Below, one piece after another: positions 24,669-32,390 of a DNA stretch of 64,000 bases. The notes below the pieces were generated by a model. The model was not told where the DNA came from. It worked only from the letters and a program-made list of their open reading frames with translations, and searched no databases. The DNA is from Arthrobacter sp. zg-Y1110. Its GTDB lineage: Bacteria > Actinomycetota > Actinomycetes > Actinomycetales > Micrococcaceae. Every line of letters begins with the position of its first letter. Positions within the stretch are counted from its first letter, which is position 1. The stretch lies in the NCBI RefSeq assembly GCF_025244865.1, contig NZ_CP104273.1, positions 336,604 through 400,603 on the forward strand, written 5' to 3'. The position numbers were made by a program, and so were the translations under genes.

Positions 24669-24929
24669 TTGACGATCAGCCAGCATCAGCCGGTGCGCCG
24701 CGGCGAGGGGAAGGTGGGCATGACGTGCCGGTTCCGGCTGTGCCGGGAGCCGATCTTCCTGACCCGCGGTGACGGTGCGAACCATCAGTCATTCGAGATC
24801 ATCCGGACCATCCGGGAGACTGCCGGTGACGCCGCCATGGAAGAAGATCCCGAAGACATGGCCAGAGCTGCATCCGACCTGATCGAACTACTCGGGCTTG
24901 ATACCGGGGACGCCCCGGCAGTGGAGTAG
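24669..24929 (+). CDS. Hypothetical protein, start uncertain (possible frameshift)
   Basis: 86 aa from TTG 24669, but coding-like sequence in this frame continues upstream (VPTDNPAFNRLVSAIA) to a TGA at 24594, with only CTG 24603 as start. An ATG at 24593 overlaps the previous gene in the ATGA manner but in another frame; losing one G in the GGGG run near 24620 would join them. C-terminus is helical (EDMARAASDLIELLGL); GMTCRFRLCREPIF may be part of a Cys site. Confidence 0.55.
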   Translation: MTISQHQPVRRGEGKVGMTCRFRLCREPIFLTRGDGANHQSFEIIRTIRETAGDAAMEEDPEDMARAASDLIELLGLDTGDAPAVE

Positions 24930-24933
24930 GCAC

Positions 24934-24965
24934 CAGGGGGGGGTTGGAGGTCCACCCCCCCCCTG
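24934..24965 (+). terminator. G-run/C-run hairpin
   Basis: CAGGGGGGGG..GGA pairs with TCC.CCCCCCCCCTG right after the operon end; very stable, no T tract. Confidence 0.6.
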
Positions 24966-25073
24966 ACACGAACAACCCACACCAGGAGGGACCGCCGCTG
25001 CCCGCCGTGGTAGCGTACGGTGCGCAGGACCCGTTGGCTGTCCGACCGCAGCCAGAGGGCCCTGCATTTCGCG

Positions 25074-25095
25074 GCCCCCCGGTTCTCCGGGGGGC
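25074..25095 (+). terminator. Short GC hairpin
   Basis: GCCCCCCGG, 4-nt loop, CCGGGGGGC in the 228-bp gap before the ligase gene. The rest of the gap shows no gene; TAGCAT at 25144 could be a host-type -10 box giving a leaderless ligase mRNA. Confidence 0.5.
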
Positions 25096-25157
25096 TTCTG
25101 CGTTCCCGGGAAGGACCCCCACTCCCCCATAGCTGACGGCACGCGTAGCATCTGCCC

Positions 25158-26156
25158 ATGATCGGGCTCCCGGATTCCCTGTCGCCGCCGCAACCGATGG
25201 CACTGGCCCGGCCGGTGGAATCAATCCCCGCCGCCGGCGCCCTCCCGGGAGGCTGCCTGTACGAACCCAAATGGGACGGCTTCCGCGCCGGGGTCTACAC
25301 CGGGGAACTGGGAACACAGATCTGGTCCCGGAATGCCCGAGACCTCACCGGACGCTTCCCCGACCTCGTCGAAGCCGTCCGCAGCCAGCTTCCACCCGGT
25401 TACGTCCTGGATGCCGAAGCGGTCATCTGGTCGGGGGAACGCACCGACTTCGCCGCACTGCAGGCCCGGATGAGCGCGGGGCGGCGGACGCTGCCTGACA
25501 TGGTCCGCCGGGCGCCGGCGTCCCTGGCGGTCTTTGACCTGCTGGCCGTGGCCGGACGCGACATCAGGGACCTGCCCCTGCATATCCGCCGGACACTGCT
25601 GGAGGAACTGGCCGCCGACTGGGAACCGCCGCTGAACCTCTGCCCCTTCACCGCGGACAGGGATACGGCGGAACAATGGTTCACCGACCTGCCCGCGGCC
25701 GGAATCGAAGGGCTCGTCATCAAGGGAGCCGGACAACCGTACCGGGGCGGGGAACGCCAGTGGCTGAAGATACGCCATCGAAACCCGGTCGACGTCGTGT
25801 GCGCTGCGGTCCTGGGAACCCGGGCCCGCCCGGCTGCCCTCATCCTCGGACTGCCTTCCCGCGGACGGCTGCGGATCGTGGGCAGGACGGCCCCCTTGAA
25901 GAAAGACGCTGCGGTGCGCGCCGGACGGATCCTTGAACCTGCCGGAGAGAACCATCCCTGGCCGGAAACCATCAGCCCGCGGATCCTGGACCGGTTCACC
26001 GAGAACAAAGATCCGGTCCGCCTGGTCCGGGTGGCGCCGGTCACCGTCGAGGTTTCCGCGGACACCGCCTTCGAGAACGGATCATTCCGCCACCCGGTAC
26101 GTTTCCTCAGGCTGCGCCCCGATCTGGATCCGGTCGGGGTAACCGACCCCTCCTAG
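25158..26156 (+). CDS. ATP-dependent DNA ligase
   Basis: 332 aa. Motif I EPKWDGFRA with catalytic Lys38, motif Ia-like SRNARDLTGRFPDL, motif III PASLAVFDLLAV, motif IV EGLVIKG, motif V QWLKIRHR, then an OB-fold C-terminus. Length and order fit LigC-type actinobacterial ligases rather than the larger LigD. It seals nicks during element replication or repair. No class-1 promoter, so it is probably controlled separately. Confidence 0.92.
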   Translation: MIGLPDSLSPPQPMALARPVESIPAAGALPGGCLYEPKWDGFRAGVYTGELGTQIWSRNARDLTGRFPDLVEAVRSQLPPGYVLDAEAVIWSGERTDFAALQARMSAGRRTLPDMVRRAPASLAVFDLLAVAGRDIRDLPLHIRRTLLEELAADWEPPLNLCPFTADRDTAEQWFTDLPAAGIEGLVIKGAGQPYRGGERQWLKIRHRNPVDVVCAAVLGTRARPAALILGLPSRGRLRIVGRTAPLKKDAAVRAGRILEPAGENHPWPETISPRILDRFTENKDPVRLVRVAPVTVEVSADTAFENGSFRHPVRFLRLRPDLDPVGVTDPS

Positions 26157-26159
26157 GGT

Positions 26160-26190
26160 GGGCAGGGACCCGGCTATCTCCGCACACATA
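26160..26190 (+). promoter_or_regulatory. Class-1 bipartite promoter element
   Basis: GGGCAGG, 12 nt, TCCGCACACATA; ATG 26197 begins 6 nt later (leaderless). Confidence 0.72.
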
Positions 26191-26196
26191 AGGGGC

Positions 26197-26571
26197 ATGG
26201 AAACCGCAACAGCCCCGCAGAACAGATTTGATGTCCATCAGGACTCGCTGACGGCCGCCGCCTCTCTTACCCTCGCCCTCGCAGAGGCAGACCGGTGGAC
26301 GTCCCCCAAACTTGCCGAGGCCTGGGCGGCGGAGAACGGTTTCACTGCCGAGACCGTCCACGATCCCTTCCGTTTCGATGAGCTGCACCGCCCGGGTGCG
26401 CTGGTTGTCCAGGCCGGGAACGTTGAGATAGCTCTCCGGACCGTCGACAGCTTCCACGAAACGGTCACCCTGCAGGGAAGGCTCTCATTCCTCAGCACAC
26501 TGGAGGACTTCGACCTCGGCGGCTGGGGCGGGGCAGTCACCTTCCTCTACCCGTGCGAACAGCCCGCATAA
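26197..26571 (+). CDS. Hypothetical protein
   Basis: 124 aa, acidic. N-terminal helix (SLTLALAEADRWTSPKLAEAW) and a beta-rich half (HRPGALVVQAGNVEIALRTVDSF). Single-gene unit with its own class-1 promoter. Function unknown. Confidence 0.65.
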   Translation: METATAPQNRFDVHQDSLTAAASLTLALAEADRWTSPKLAEAWAAENGFTAETVHDPFRFDELHRPGALVVQAGNVEIALRTVDSFHETVTLQGRLSFLSTLEDFDLGGWGGAVTFLYPCEQPA

Positions 26572-26746
26572 CGGACGGCACTATCCGCTGTCCTGCCCGC
26601 CTCCACCGGGTCCGCCCGGACTGGGTCCGGAAAGCGTTCAAAATCGTGACCGGATTACCGGCAGAACATCATGCGTTGTGCTGGATTCCCATTTACAGAA
26701 CGTGTGTAATAAGCCCTACCACTCCAACCGATAGGCCCATTCCTTC

Positions 26747-27250
26747 ATGAACTCAGAACTGGCTTCAGTGCTCTTTCTCCTGATACCGCTTGTCATCGCA
26801 TTCATGGTGATCAAGAAATTCGTCGACGCGTGGACCGGAAAGAGCGCAACGAAGAGTGTGGATCGAAAGTACAAGAGGCGCGACAGGGTTGATTCCAAGT
26901 GCCGTAAGCGCCTTGAGTCCCTTGGCTTTACCTACACGGGGAGCGAGCACGAACGCATCCCCCCAGTCACTTACCAGAAGTACGTCCGGACCGAGAAAAA
27001 CGGCGACACACTCGAAGTACGGCATACCTCGGCTGATCACGGAAAGATGCAGCAGGGGAAGGTCACACTCATTGTCACCAGGTATAGAAGAAACCTCGAA
27101 ATCTTCAGGGACGGAAGCAGCTGGCGGCCATTCGGGCTCTTCGGCTTCAGCGGAGGTTATATCGACCAGGCCATTTCACGGGCCACCCGAAGGAAGTTTA
27201 CGAAAGAACAGCCGGCAGTTTCCGACTCCCGTTACTCCGGGCGGGGATAA
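26747..27250 (+). CDS. Membrane-anchored basic protein, atypical base composition
   Basis: 167 aa: one N-terminal membrane helix (VLFLLIPLVIAFMVIKKF), then a strongly basic cytoplasmic domain (KYKRRDRVDSKCRKRLESLG..). Codons are visibly less GC-rich than in neighbours and no class-1 promoter is present, so recent acquisition is likely. The 175-bp upstream gap shows no gene. Ends at a bidirectional terminator. Confidence 0.65.
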   Translation: MNSELASVLFLLIPLVIAFMVIKKFVDAWTGKSATKSVDRKYKRRDRVDSKCRKRLESLGFTYTGSEHERIPPVTYQKYVRTEKNGDTLEVRHTSADHGKMQQGKVTLIVTRYRRNLEIFRDGSSWRPFGLFGFSGGYIDQAISRATRRKFTKEQPAVSDSRYSGRG

Positions 27251-27283
27251 AGCACCCGCTGCACAAGATCAGCACAGACAAGG

Positions 27284-27318
27284 AAGGCCCCGCCACCCAA
27301 AAAGTGTGGCGGGGCCTT
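27284..27318. terminator. Bidirectional terminator between convergent genes
   Basis: AAGGCCCCGCCAC and GTGGCGGGGCCTT, 13-bp stem; serves the + gene ending at 27250 and the minus gene ending at 27330. Confidence 0.8.
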
Positions 27319-27329
27319 CAACGTTCAGG

Positions 27330-27773
27330 TTAGTCCTCTTCGGCCGGCGGCAGGCCTGCCGCTTCCTCCCTCACGGAGTCGATGGCTTCCTTGATCCGGG
27401 CCGGGCTCGGGTCCGCTCCGAGGTTCTCGGAAACGTAAATCTCTTCCTGGACTTCTGCTTCGACGGCGACGACCGTGGTTCCGTCTTCGGTTTCGCCAAT
27501 GACCAGTTCCCGACCCATGTCCTCGCGCCAGTACCGCAGGGCGCCGTCCTTCACCGGGTAGTCGCCGTTGTAGGGTTCCAGGGTGCCGTCGACGCCTGCC
27601 TCATACAGGGAGGCCGGGAAGGCGCGTTCGCCTTCGTCCCACCAGGACATATCGTGGTCCGCCCCGTTGGGATTGCTGAGTTCGACACCGGTCGGCTCGC
27701 TCTGCTCTTTGGCTGCGAACTGGCCGCCGTTGCCGGCCTGGCCGACATCCTTCTTACGCGTGTTTTCTGTCAT
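27330..27773 (-). CDS. GGQFA-tag family protein
   Basis: 147 aa. N-terminal tag VGQAGNGGQFAAKEQSEPTGVEL relates it to the GGQFA family, with an acidic body unlike the others (DMSWWDEGERAFPASLYEAG..). Start at 27773 is 8 nt from a CCGCACACA element on the same strand; ATG 27779 is in frame just upstream. The tag is the only shared part. Confidence 0.65.
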   Translation of the reverse strand: MTENTRKKDVGQAGNGGQFAAKEQSEPTGVELSNPNGADHDMSWWDEGERAFPASLYEAGVDGTLEPYNGDYPVKDGALRYWREDMGRELVIGETEDGTTVVAVEAEVQEEIYVSENLGADPSPARIKEAIDSVREEAAGLPPAEED

Positions 27774-27781
27774 AGCCATGT

Positions 27782-27791
27782 TGTGTGCGGC
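27782..27791 (-). promoter_or_regulatory. Class-2-like CCGCACACA element
   Basis: GCCGCACACA on the minus strand, 8 nt before ATG 27773; no GGGGAGA box at the class-1 distance. Confidence 0.45.
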
Positions 27792-27806
27792 TGCAGCCCG
27801 CTGTGC

Positions 27807-28022
27807 CTAACCCCGCTCAACCGGTGTTGCACTTGTGTCCACGACGGGGCCGAGCTGGGCGGCGAAGTCGGCAGCCCACTGCTCCTCGTTGCCTTCACCG
27901 ACGGTGAATTCCCAGTGCCGGCGTTCCTGGCTGACCATGACGGTCCCGTCGTTGTCGGGCACGACCCGCAGGATGGTGTCCGCGTTGATGTACTTGCCGT
28001 CGATCTTGACCATGGTGGGCAT
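27807..28022 (-). CDS. Small hypothetical protein
   Basis: 71 aa, beta-rich (MVKIDGKYINADTILRVVPDNDGTVMVSQERRHWEFTV marks three strands), acidic tail. Third from the end of a minus-strand operon that starts at 29813; 3 nt separate it from the upstream gene. Unknown family. Confidence 0.65.
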   Translation of the reverse strand: MPTMVKIDGKYINADTILRVVPDNDGTVMVSQERRHWEFTVGEGNEEQWAADFAAQLGPVVDTSATPVERG

Positions 28023-28025
28023 CGT

Positions 28026-28361
28026 CTATTCCTTCTGTTCAGTCGTGGGCTCCGCGATGGCAGCCTCGGCGGATGTTCCTTCAGCGGCTGCAGAACCTGT
28101 GACCTGCCCGGAGAACGCCTTGCTCATGTGCTCCGACAGCTGAGGGCCGCATACCAGCACCAACGTCGCGCCGACGGCCATAAAAGCCAGGTGAAGCCAA
28201 CCCTTGGGCCATACCTGCTGATCTTTGTCGACCATCCTGGCGAAGATCATCTTCACGCCGGACACTGCGATTCCCAGCCCGAAGACCGCGCCTATGCCCC
28301 ACAGGACGGCGGGTCCAAAGACACTGAAGATGGTGTCGGCGATGCCTGGTGTTTCTGTCAT
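28026..28361 (-). CDS. Two-helix membrane protein
   Basis: 111 aa. Helices at about residues 18-37 and 54-74 separated by a loop with KMIFARMVDKDQQVWPKGW; Ala/Glu-rich tail. Overlaps the upstream gene as ATGA. The plan resembles VirB2/VirB3-sized conjugation membrane proteins, but no motif proves it. Confidence 0.6.
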   Translation of the reverse strand: MTETPGIADTIFSVFGPAVLWGIGAVFGLGIAVSGVKMIFARMVDKDQQVWPKGWLHLAFMAVGATLVLVCGPQLSEHMSKAFSGQVTGSAAAEGTSAEAAIAEPTTEQKE

Positions 28362-28816
28362 TTCTTCCTCTGGTTGGGGTTGCCGAGGCTGGCAGGCTCC
28401 TGTGTATTTGAGAGGCTTCGCTCGAGCGCCGAGTCGAAAGCCTGCTCGAAGTCGATTCGCTCACGCACCGTGCGCGGGCGGACGTCGGGGTGGATCCGGC
28501 ACTGCACGGTCTTGTCCCGCAGCATGGTCCCGCACAGGCATTCCCGTCCGGCGCCGGCTTCTGCGGCTTCCAGGCGGGCGATCAGTGTCAGGACAGTGTC
28601 CGGGTCCGCTGCGGTAATGAAGGCGGCAACGTTCCGTCCGTAATCCGCGAACCGGGTGCTGACCGTGCAGATCTCCGCGAACTGGCCGCGGCCACCGGCC
28701 TCCACCACGATCGGGTCGCCGTGGACGTTGGGCCAGACTTCCCAGTTCCGGGCCGGGACAGCCTCTGCGGCGGCCTTCAGCAGCTGCAGGTTCGGTCCGT
28801 CCGTAGCGGCACCCAT
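28358..28816 (-). CDS. Ead/Ea22-like protein
   Basis: 152 aa. Pattern ..PARNWEVWPNVHGDPIVVEAGGRGQFAEICTVS..DYGRNVAAFITAADPDTVLTLIARLEAAE matches the Ead/Ea22 family of phage accessory proteins (G-x-W.., a V..G..IA strand, then NA.FI.AA.P..VL.LI..LE). C-terminus adds CLCGTMLRDKTVQCRIHPDVRP, a likely zinc ribbon. Function of the family is not settled. Confidence 0.65.
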   Translation of the reverse strand: MGAATDGPNLQLLKAAAEAVPARNWEVWPNVHGDPIVVEAGGRGQFAEICTVSTRFADYGRNVAAFITAADPDTVLTLIARLEAAEAGAGRECLCGTMLRDKTVQCRIHPDVRPRTVRERIDFEQAFDSALERSLSNTQEPASLGNPNQRKK

Positions 28817-29298
28817 CAGCCCTGCACCTCGGCAAGAGGAAGTTCTGCTGCTGCCTGGACCATATGGAATTCGGCGTCCCCGTCCTGGACCAGCTTCACT
28901 TCGATGACACCGGAGGCACCCTCAACGACGAAGGTTTCGCCTGCACTGATGGACGCACTCCGGATGGCTCCGGCCATGGCCTCAGCTTCGTCGTCACTGA
29001 CGGTGACCCCGTACGTGTTTTCAGCCCATTCCTGGACGATGCCAATATGCCCTTCGTCGGCCGACGGACGTGCCTTCCATTCCTGAAGACAGGAGATGCC
29101 GCCGACGATGAACGCCCCGGCCAGACCCAGGCAACCGATGCTGACCAGCAGCCATCTGGACTTGTACCAGCCCTTCTCCCCGAAGGGGAAGACGGCCACG
29201 GCGGCAATCAGCGGAAGGATGGCTGTCATCAATGCCAGCAAGCCCGTGAGCAAACCGTCCCTTGCGGACGAGTCGATGGCGATGAGTTCTGCGGTCAT
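28816..29298 (-). CDS. Two-helix membrane protein (YGI family)
   Basis: 160 aa. Helices at about residues 17-37 and 48-69, then WAENTYGVTVSDDEAEAMAGAI and a beta-rich end, the same plan as the proteins from 11918, 12380 and 35117. Overlaps both neighbours by 1-4 nt. Confidence 0.65.
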   Translation of the reverse strand: MTAELIAIDSSARDGLLTGLLALMTAILPLIAAVAVFPFGEKGWYKSRWLLVSIGCLGLAGAFIVGGISCLQEWKARPSADEGHIGIVQEWAENTYGVTVSDDEAEAMAGAIRSASISAGETFVVEGASGVIEVKLVQDGDAEFHMVQAAAELPLAEVQG

Positions 29299-29813
29299 GG
29301 CATCTCTTTCGCGGCGGCAGGCTCCCAGATGACGGTGAGGTCGCCGTAGTAGCGCACTGCAGCGCCCACGGGGATCGGGTCATGGTTATGGTCGGGGCTG
29401 GATCCGAAGAACTCATTGCCGGAGTAGGAGTAGACGCGCCGGAGCAACTTCGGCCAGGACGGGTTGTGCCGGATGCCGAGGCCGCGGACGAGCGAGCCTT
29501 CCGGCAAAGCCAGCAGCTCCTCTTCGGTGGTGATAGCCCGGCCCTGACCGTCCTTGTCTGCATCAACGATGATGATGACGGTCTGTTCAGGGCGGATGAG
29601 CAGCCCGGCGGACGGGATGTTGTTGCTGTCGGTCCCGGCTTCAAGGAGCGTCCACCCGGAGCCGTAGCGCAGGAACGCCTCGGGCCACTTGTCGTCGGCA
29701 CTGTTCAGGATGATGGCAATGGACCCCTGCGTAAGGGCATCCAGTCCGGCGGCATCTTTTACTTCCCTGTGCAGGGGCTGTGCACCGTCGGGCGTCGTGT
29801 CATTGATGGTCAT
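29295..29813 (-). CDS. Protein with two LPxGS modules
   Basis: 172 aa. Two copies of the small beta module: LDALTQGSIAIILNSAD..GSGWTLLE and LLALPEGSLVRGLGIRHNPSWPKLL. First gene of the minus-strand operon and directly downstream of a class-1 element with 6-nt spacing (leaderless). Confidence 0.68.
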   Translation of the reverse strand: MTINDTTPDGAQPLHREVKDAAGLDALTQGSIAIILNSADDKWPEAFLRYGSGWTLLEAGTDSNNIPSAGLLIRPEQTVIIIVDADKDGQGRAITTEEELLALPEGSLVRGLGIRHNPSWPKLLRRVYSYSGNEFFGSSPDHNHDPIPVGAAVRYYGDLTVIWEPAAAKEMP

Positions 29814-29819
29814 GCTCCC

Positions 29820-29850
29820 TATGTGTGCGGAGCTGCCCGAAGCCGTCTAC
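29820..29850 (-). promoter_or_regulatory. Class-1 bipartite promoter element (minus strand)
   Basis: TCCGCACACATA with 6 nt to ATG 29813; the -35-like box GTAGACG is a weak match. Divergent with the element at 29875. Confidence 0.65.
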
Positions 29851-29874
29851 GCCGGGGTTCGGACTGGCCCGCTC

Positions 29875-29905
29875 GGGGAGGGAAAGCGGGACGTCCGCAC
29901 ACATA
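29875..29905 (+). promoter_or_regulatory. Class-1 bipartite promoter element
   Basis: GGGGAGG, 12 nt, TCCGCACACATA; gene starts at GTG 29953. Only 24 bp separate it from the divergent element, so polymerase or regulators may interfere. Confidence 0.72.
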
Positions 29906-29952
29906 ATCAGTACCGGCGATAGTCGGTGAGACCTCCTCGAAAGGAACCTTCT

Positions 29953-30294
29953 GTGTTCGACTTTTCCCTCTTCGCCGTGTTCGCCGAACTCGCATCAAGC
30001 CCGCAGAAGCTGGCTGTGGCCTTGGCCGTTTTCGCGGCCGGGTTCGCCGTCCTGTACATGGTCAACAAGGTAAAAATGGATGTTGAATCCGACTGGTTCG
30101 TCTCCGTGGTCTTCGCAGGTGACGAGGAGCTCGCCGCACGCGGCACCCCGGCCCTGATCAACGACTGCGCCCGCATGGAGGAAATTGCCCTCGATGTAAA
30201 CAACCGTGCAGGGGTCAACCGCTCGTGGATCAACGAGGACGCCGTCAACGGCCAGCTCATGCGGCTCAAGGCGGCACTGACGGCGAACCGCTGA
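29953..30294 (+). CDS. Single-pass membrane protein
   Basis: 113 aa from GTG with AAGGAA upstream. Membrane helix about residues 16-36, then VKMDVESDWFVSVVFAGDEELAARG and a helical domain. Function unknown. Confidence 0.62.
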   Translation: MFDFSLFAVFAELASSPQKLAVALAVFAAGFAVLYMVNKVKMDVESDWFVSVVFAGDEELAARGTPALINDCARMEEIALDVNNRAGVNRSWINEDAVNGQLMRLKAALTANR

Positions 30295-30344
30295 CAACAG
30301 GCCGGGGCGGATCTATGGCCGTCCCGGCACCCCGCCGGCGCTCC

Positions 30345-30375
30345 GGGGAGGACCAATGCCCTGTCCGCACACATA
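30345..30375 (+). promoter_or_regulatory. Class-1 bipartite promoter element
   Basis: GGGGAGG, 12 nt, TCCGCACACATA; ATG 30382 begins 6 nt later (leaderless). Confidence 0.75.
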
Positions 30376-30381
30376 GGGGGC

Positions 30382-31131
30382 ATGGATACCAACCCTGTCT
30401 TCAACAACGGTTTCGATAGTGACGTCTTCATCCGCTTCCTCAGCGAGTCCCTGGCCGACCGCGGCGTGCCGGTGGATGAACGTGTCCGGGAAGCGGTGCT
30501 GGAAGCCCGCGGGAAGATCGCCGATCTGGAAGTCGAACGGCTTATCCGCTCTGCCCGCGCGAAACCGCAGGGCACCGGCAGGAACCTCGTCGCCGAGCTG
30601 GAGGCCCGGGACCATTCCCCGAGCCTGGCCGAGTTCCGTGAAATGGAAGCGGTCGACTCCAACATCTTCTGGCGTCTGGAATCCGGCGACCACCAGAACC
30701 TGCTCGATGCCGCGATGGAGGAAATCGACGAACTCAAGGCTGCCCTGCGCCGGGTCACCCCCGTCCGCGGCCGCAACGGGCTCACCAATGCCGCCGCCCT
30801 CATGCACGCTGCATTCACGGCACGGCACCTGCGTATGCCCTTCGAAACGAACGGCACCGAGCTGGCTGACTGGCTCCAGGAACGGGCCCTTTACTGCCTG
30901 AACCCCGATGCCGACATGGCCTCCCTGCTGACCATCACCAGCCGCCGTGAAGTGGACGAGATGCCCTACGGCACCACTATCTTCACCGGTGATACGCGGC
31001 TGGCGATCAATATGCCCCCGGACCCGGCCAACGGGCTGCGCGGACCGGTCTGGACTGACTGCCTCACCGGCCGGCGCATCAGCAACTTCGCCGTACCGGT
31101 GCGCATCATTCCCGGCTACCGGGAGGACTAG
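30382..31131 (+). CDS. Hypothetical protein
   Basis: 249 aa, soluble and mostly helical, with a coiled coil near residues 105-125 (LLDAAMEEIDELKAALRRV) and a beta end (GTTIFTGDTRLAINMPP). Single gene between two class-1 elements. No family recognised. Confidence 0.68.
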   Translation: MDTNPVFNNGFDSDVFIRFLSESLADRGVPVDERVREAVLEARGKIADLEVERLIRSARAKPQGTGRNLVAELEARDHSPSLAEFREMEAVDSNIFWRLESGDHQNLLDAAMEEIDELKAALRRVTPVRGRNGLTNAAALMHAAFTARHLRMPFETNGTELADWLQERALYCLNPDADMASLLTITSRREVDEMPYGTTIFTGDTRLAINMPPDPANGLRGPVWTDCLTGRRISNFAVPVRIIPGYRED

Positions 31132-31133
31132 GC

Positions 31134-31164
31134 GGGGAGCTGCCGCGGTCCTTCCGCACACATG
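31134..31164 (+). promoter_or_regulatory. Class-1 bipartite promoter element
   Basis: GGGGAGC, 12 nt, TCCGCACACATG; ATG 31171 begins 6 nt later. A nearer in-frame ATG (31162) lies inside the element. Confidence 0.7.
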
Positions 31165-31170
31165 GAAGTC

Positions 31171-31947
31171 ATGTCACAGACCGCGCTCACAGGCACAGCC
31201 GAATACACCACCTACCGGGTCCCCGCCGAGGGCAAGGGATACCGGAAGGAACATACAGCCTCCCTCAGCATCGAAGTCCGGCAGGCCTCGTCACTGCAGG
31301 CGCCGGTGGCAGCCCTCCTGCCCGGCAGCGACCGCTTCCGTACGGTATTCCCGCAGCGGATGGCCGAGCTCCGCACCGTCGACGGCCTGCTGTACCGCAG
31401 GCTCCTGAACGCTGACCGGCAGCCCGTGAAACCCGGGAGCAAAGACCTCAACACCTCATTCGGACGCCACTCCAGCGCCGTTGAAGCCCGCGAGGCTATC
31501 CGCGCCGGGCTCGCCCGGCTCATCCTCATTGACGGTGCCCTGTGGGAGCAGGTTGAAGAGCCGGTTATCGAGGTCGGGCAGATATTCACCGAAGTGATTC
31601 CCGGGCCTTCGGACCGCGGTGCCTGGCAGGTCTTTGCCCTGACCGAATACGACGCCGCGGTCGCAGCGGGAAAGGCCGTGGATGCGAGTGAGGCACGCTT
31701 CAGCCGCAAGCCCCGTCTGCCGCTGCCCCGGGTGGAAGTGTTCATCCCATCGGTGTTCACCATGACCACCAGCGCCGAGCGGGTTGCACAGGCCCGTACT
31801 GCTGCCGCGGGCAGGGTAGCCCGTGCCCGGGACATCCTCAGGAATGAAAGCCCGGAGGCCATGACGCGGGCATCCCGGATACTCATGAAGGCTGCCAATG
31901 AGCTGAGCCGGCAGACCGGAGAGAGCAGCTTCAGCGACGAGGACTGA
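31171..31947 (+). CDS. Paralogous family C protein
   Basis: 258 aa. Matches the protein from 33271 in order: beta start, QAPVAALLPGSD / EAPVAALVPSGD, MAELRTVDGLLYR / LAEIRVLDGVFFR, LARLILIDGALWEQVEEP / SGLILINGEMWVRIHEP, FALTEYDAAVAAGK / FALTEARHALAAAR, VEVFIPSVF / VRILIPGLF, and a C-terminal helix. An ancient duplication of an unknown 260-aa protein. Confidence 0.7.
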   Translation: MSQTALTGTAEYTTYRVPAEGKGYRKEHTASLSIEVRQASSLQAPVAALLPGSDRFRTVFPQRMAELRTVDGLLYRRLLNADRQPVKPGSKDLNTSFGRHSSAVEAREAIRAGLARLILIDGALWEQVEEPVIEVGQIFTEVIPGPSDRGAWQVFALTEYDAAVAAGKAVDASEARFSRKPRLPLPRVEVFIPSVFTMTTSAERVAQARTAAAGRVARARDILRNESPEAMTRASRILMKAANELSRQTGESSFSDED

Positions 31948-31968
31948 GCACGGCCGGCCATCAACCCC

Positions 31969-31990
31969 AACCGGGTCTTACGGCCCGGTT
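31969..31990 (+). terminator. Weak hairpin
   Basis: AACCGGG and CCCGGTT with 8-nt loop between two cotranscribed genes; may act as attenuator or 3' end. Confidence 0.35.
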
Positions 31991-32011
31991 GACACCCAAC
32001 AGAAAGAGAAC

Positions 32012-32248
32012 ATGAGCAACCATCAGCACGCCGACATGCCCGCCAAGAAGGTCCTCGCCAGGGCCATCTTCATTCCCACCGCCATCACCCTGGGCATGGC
32101 TGTCTACTTTGCCACCACCGGCGAATGGCTCCTGGCAGGATTCATGGCCGTCGTCAGCACCGGCAGCCTGATCACCTACCCCTGGTACAAGCGCCAGCTC
32201 GCTGCGCGGGACGCTGCTGCCGCGAAGGTCGAAAACACCGAAAGCTGA
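32012..32248 (+). CDS. Small two-helix membrane protein
   Basis: 78 aa with helices at about residues 17-35 and 38-55, and a charged tail (YKRQLAARDAAAAKVE). GAAAGAGA precedes the ATG. Unknown function; followed by a terminator. Confidence 0.65.
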   Translation: MSNHQHADMPAKKVLARAIFIPTAITLGMAVYFATTGEWLLAGFMAVVSTGSLITYPWYKRQLAARDAAAAKVENTES

Positions 32249-32269
32249 GCTGTCATCACACACCGGTAC

Positions 32270-32305
32270 GCCCGTCTGGGAAATCTCCTAGACGGGCTTG
32301 GTTTT
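32270..32305 (+). terminator. Rho-independent terminator
   Basis: GCCCGTCT and AGACGGGC stem followed by TTGGTTTTT. Confidence 0.75.
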
Positions 32306-32315
32306 TGCTGGAGAC

Positions 32316-32346
32316 GGGGACAGACCGGGGACGGTCCGCACACATA
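32316..32346 (+). promoter_or_regulatory. Class-1 bipartite promoter element
   Basis: GGGGACA, 12 nt, TCCGCACACATA. An ATG (32353) lies 6 nt on but out of frame with the gene at 32391. Confidence 0.7.
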
Positions 32347-32390
32347 AGGAGTATGACCGGCAAGGTCCCCACACGACTGAAGGAAAATCC

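Noticed and set aside
26856..28643. 595-codon + strand frame over the minus-strand operon
   Set aside because: The minus-strand genes have ribosome sites, ATGA couplings, a class-1 promoter and a recognisable Ead/Ea22-like product; the + frame is their shadow.
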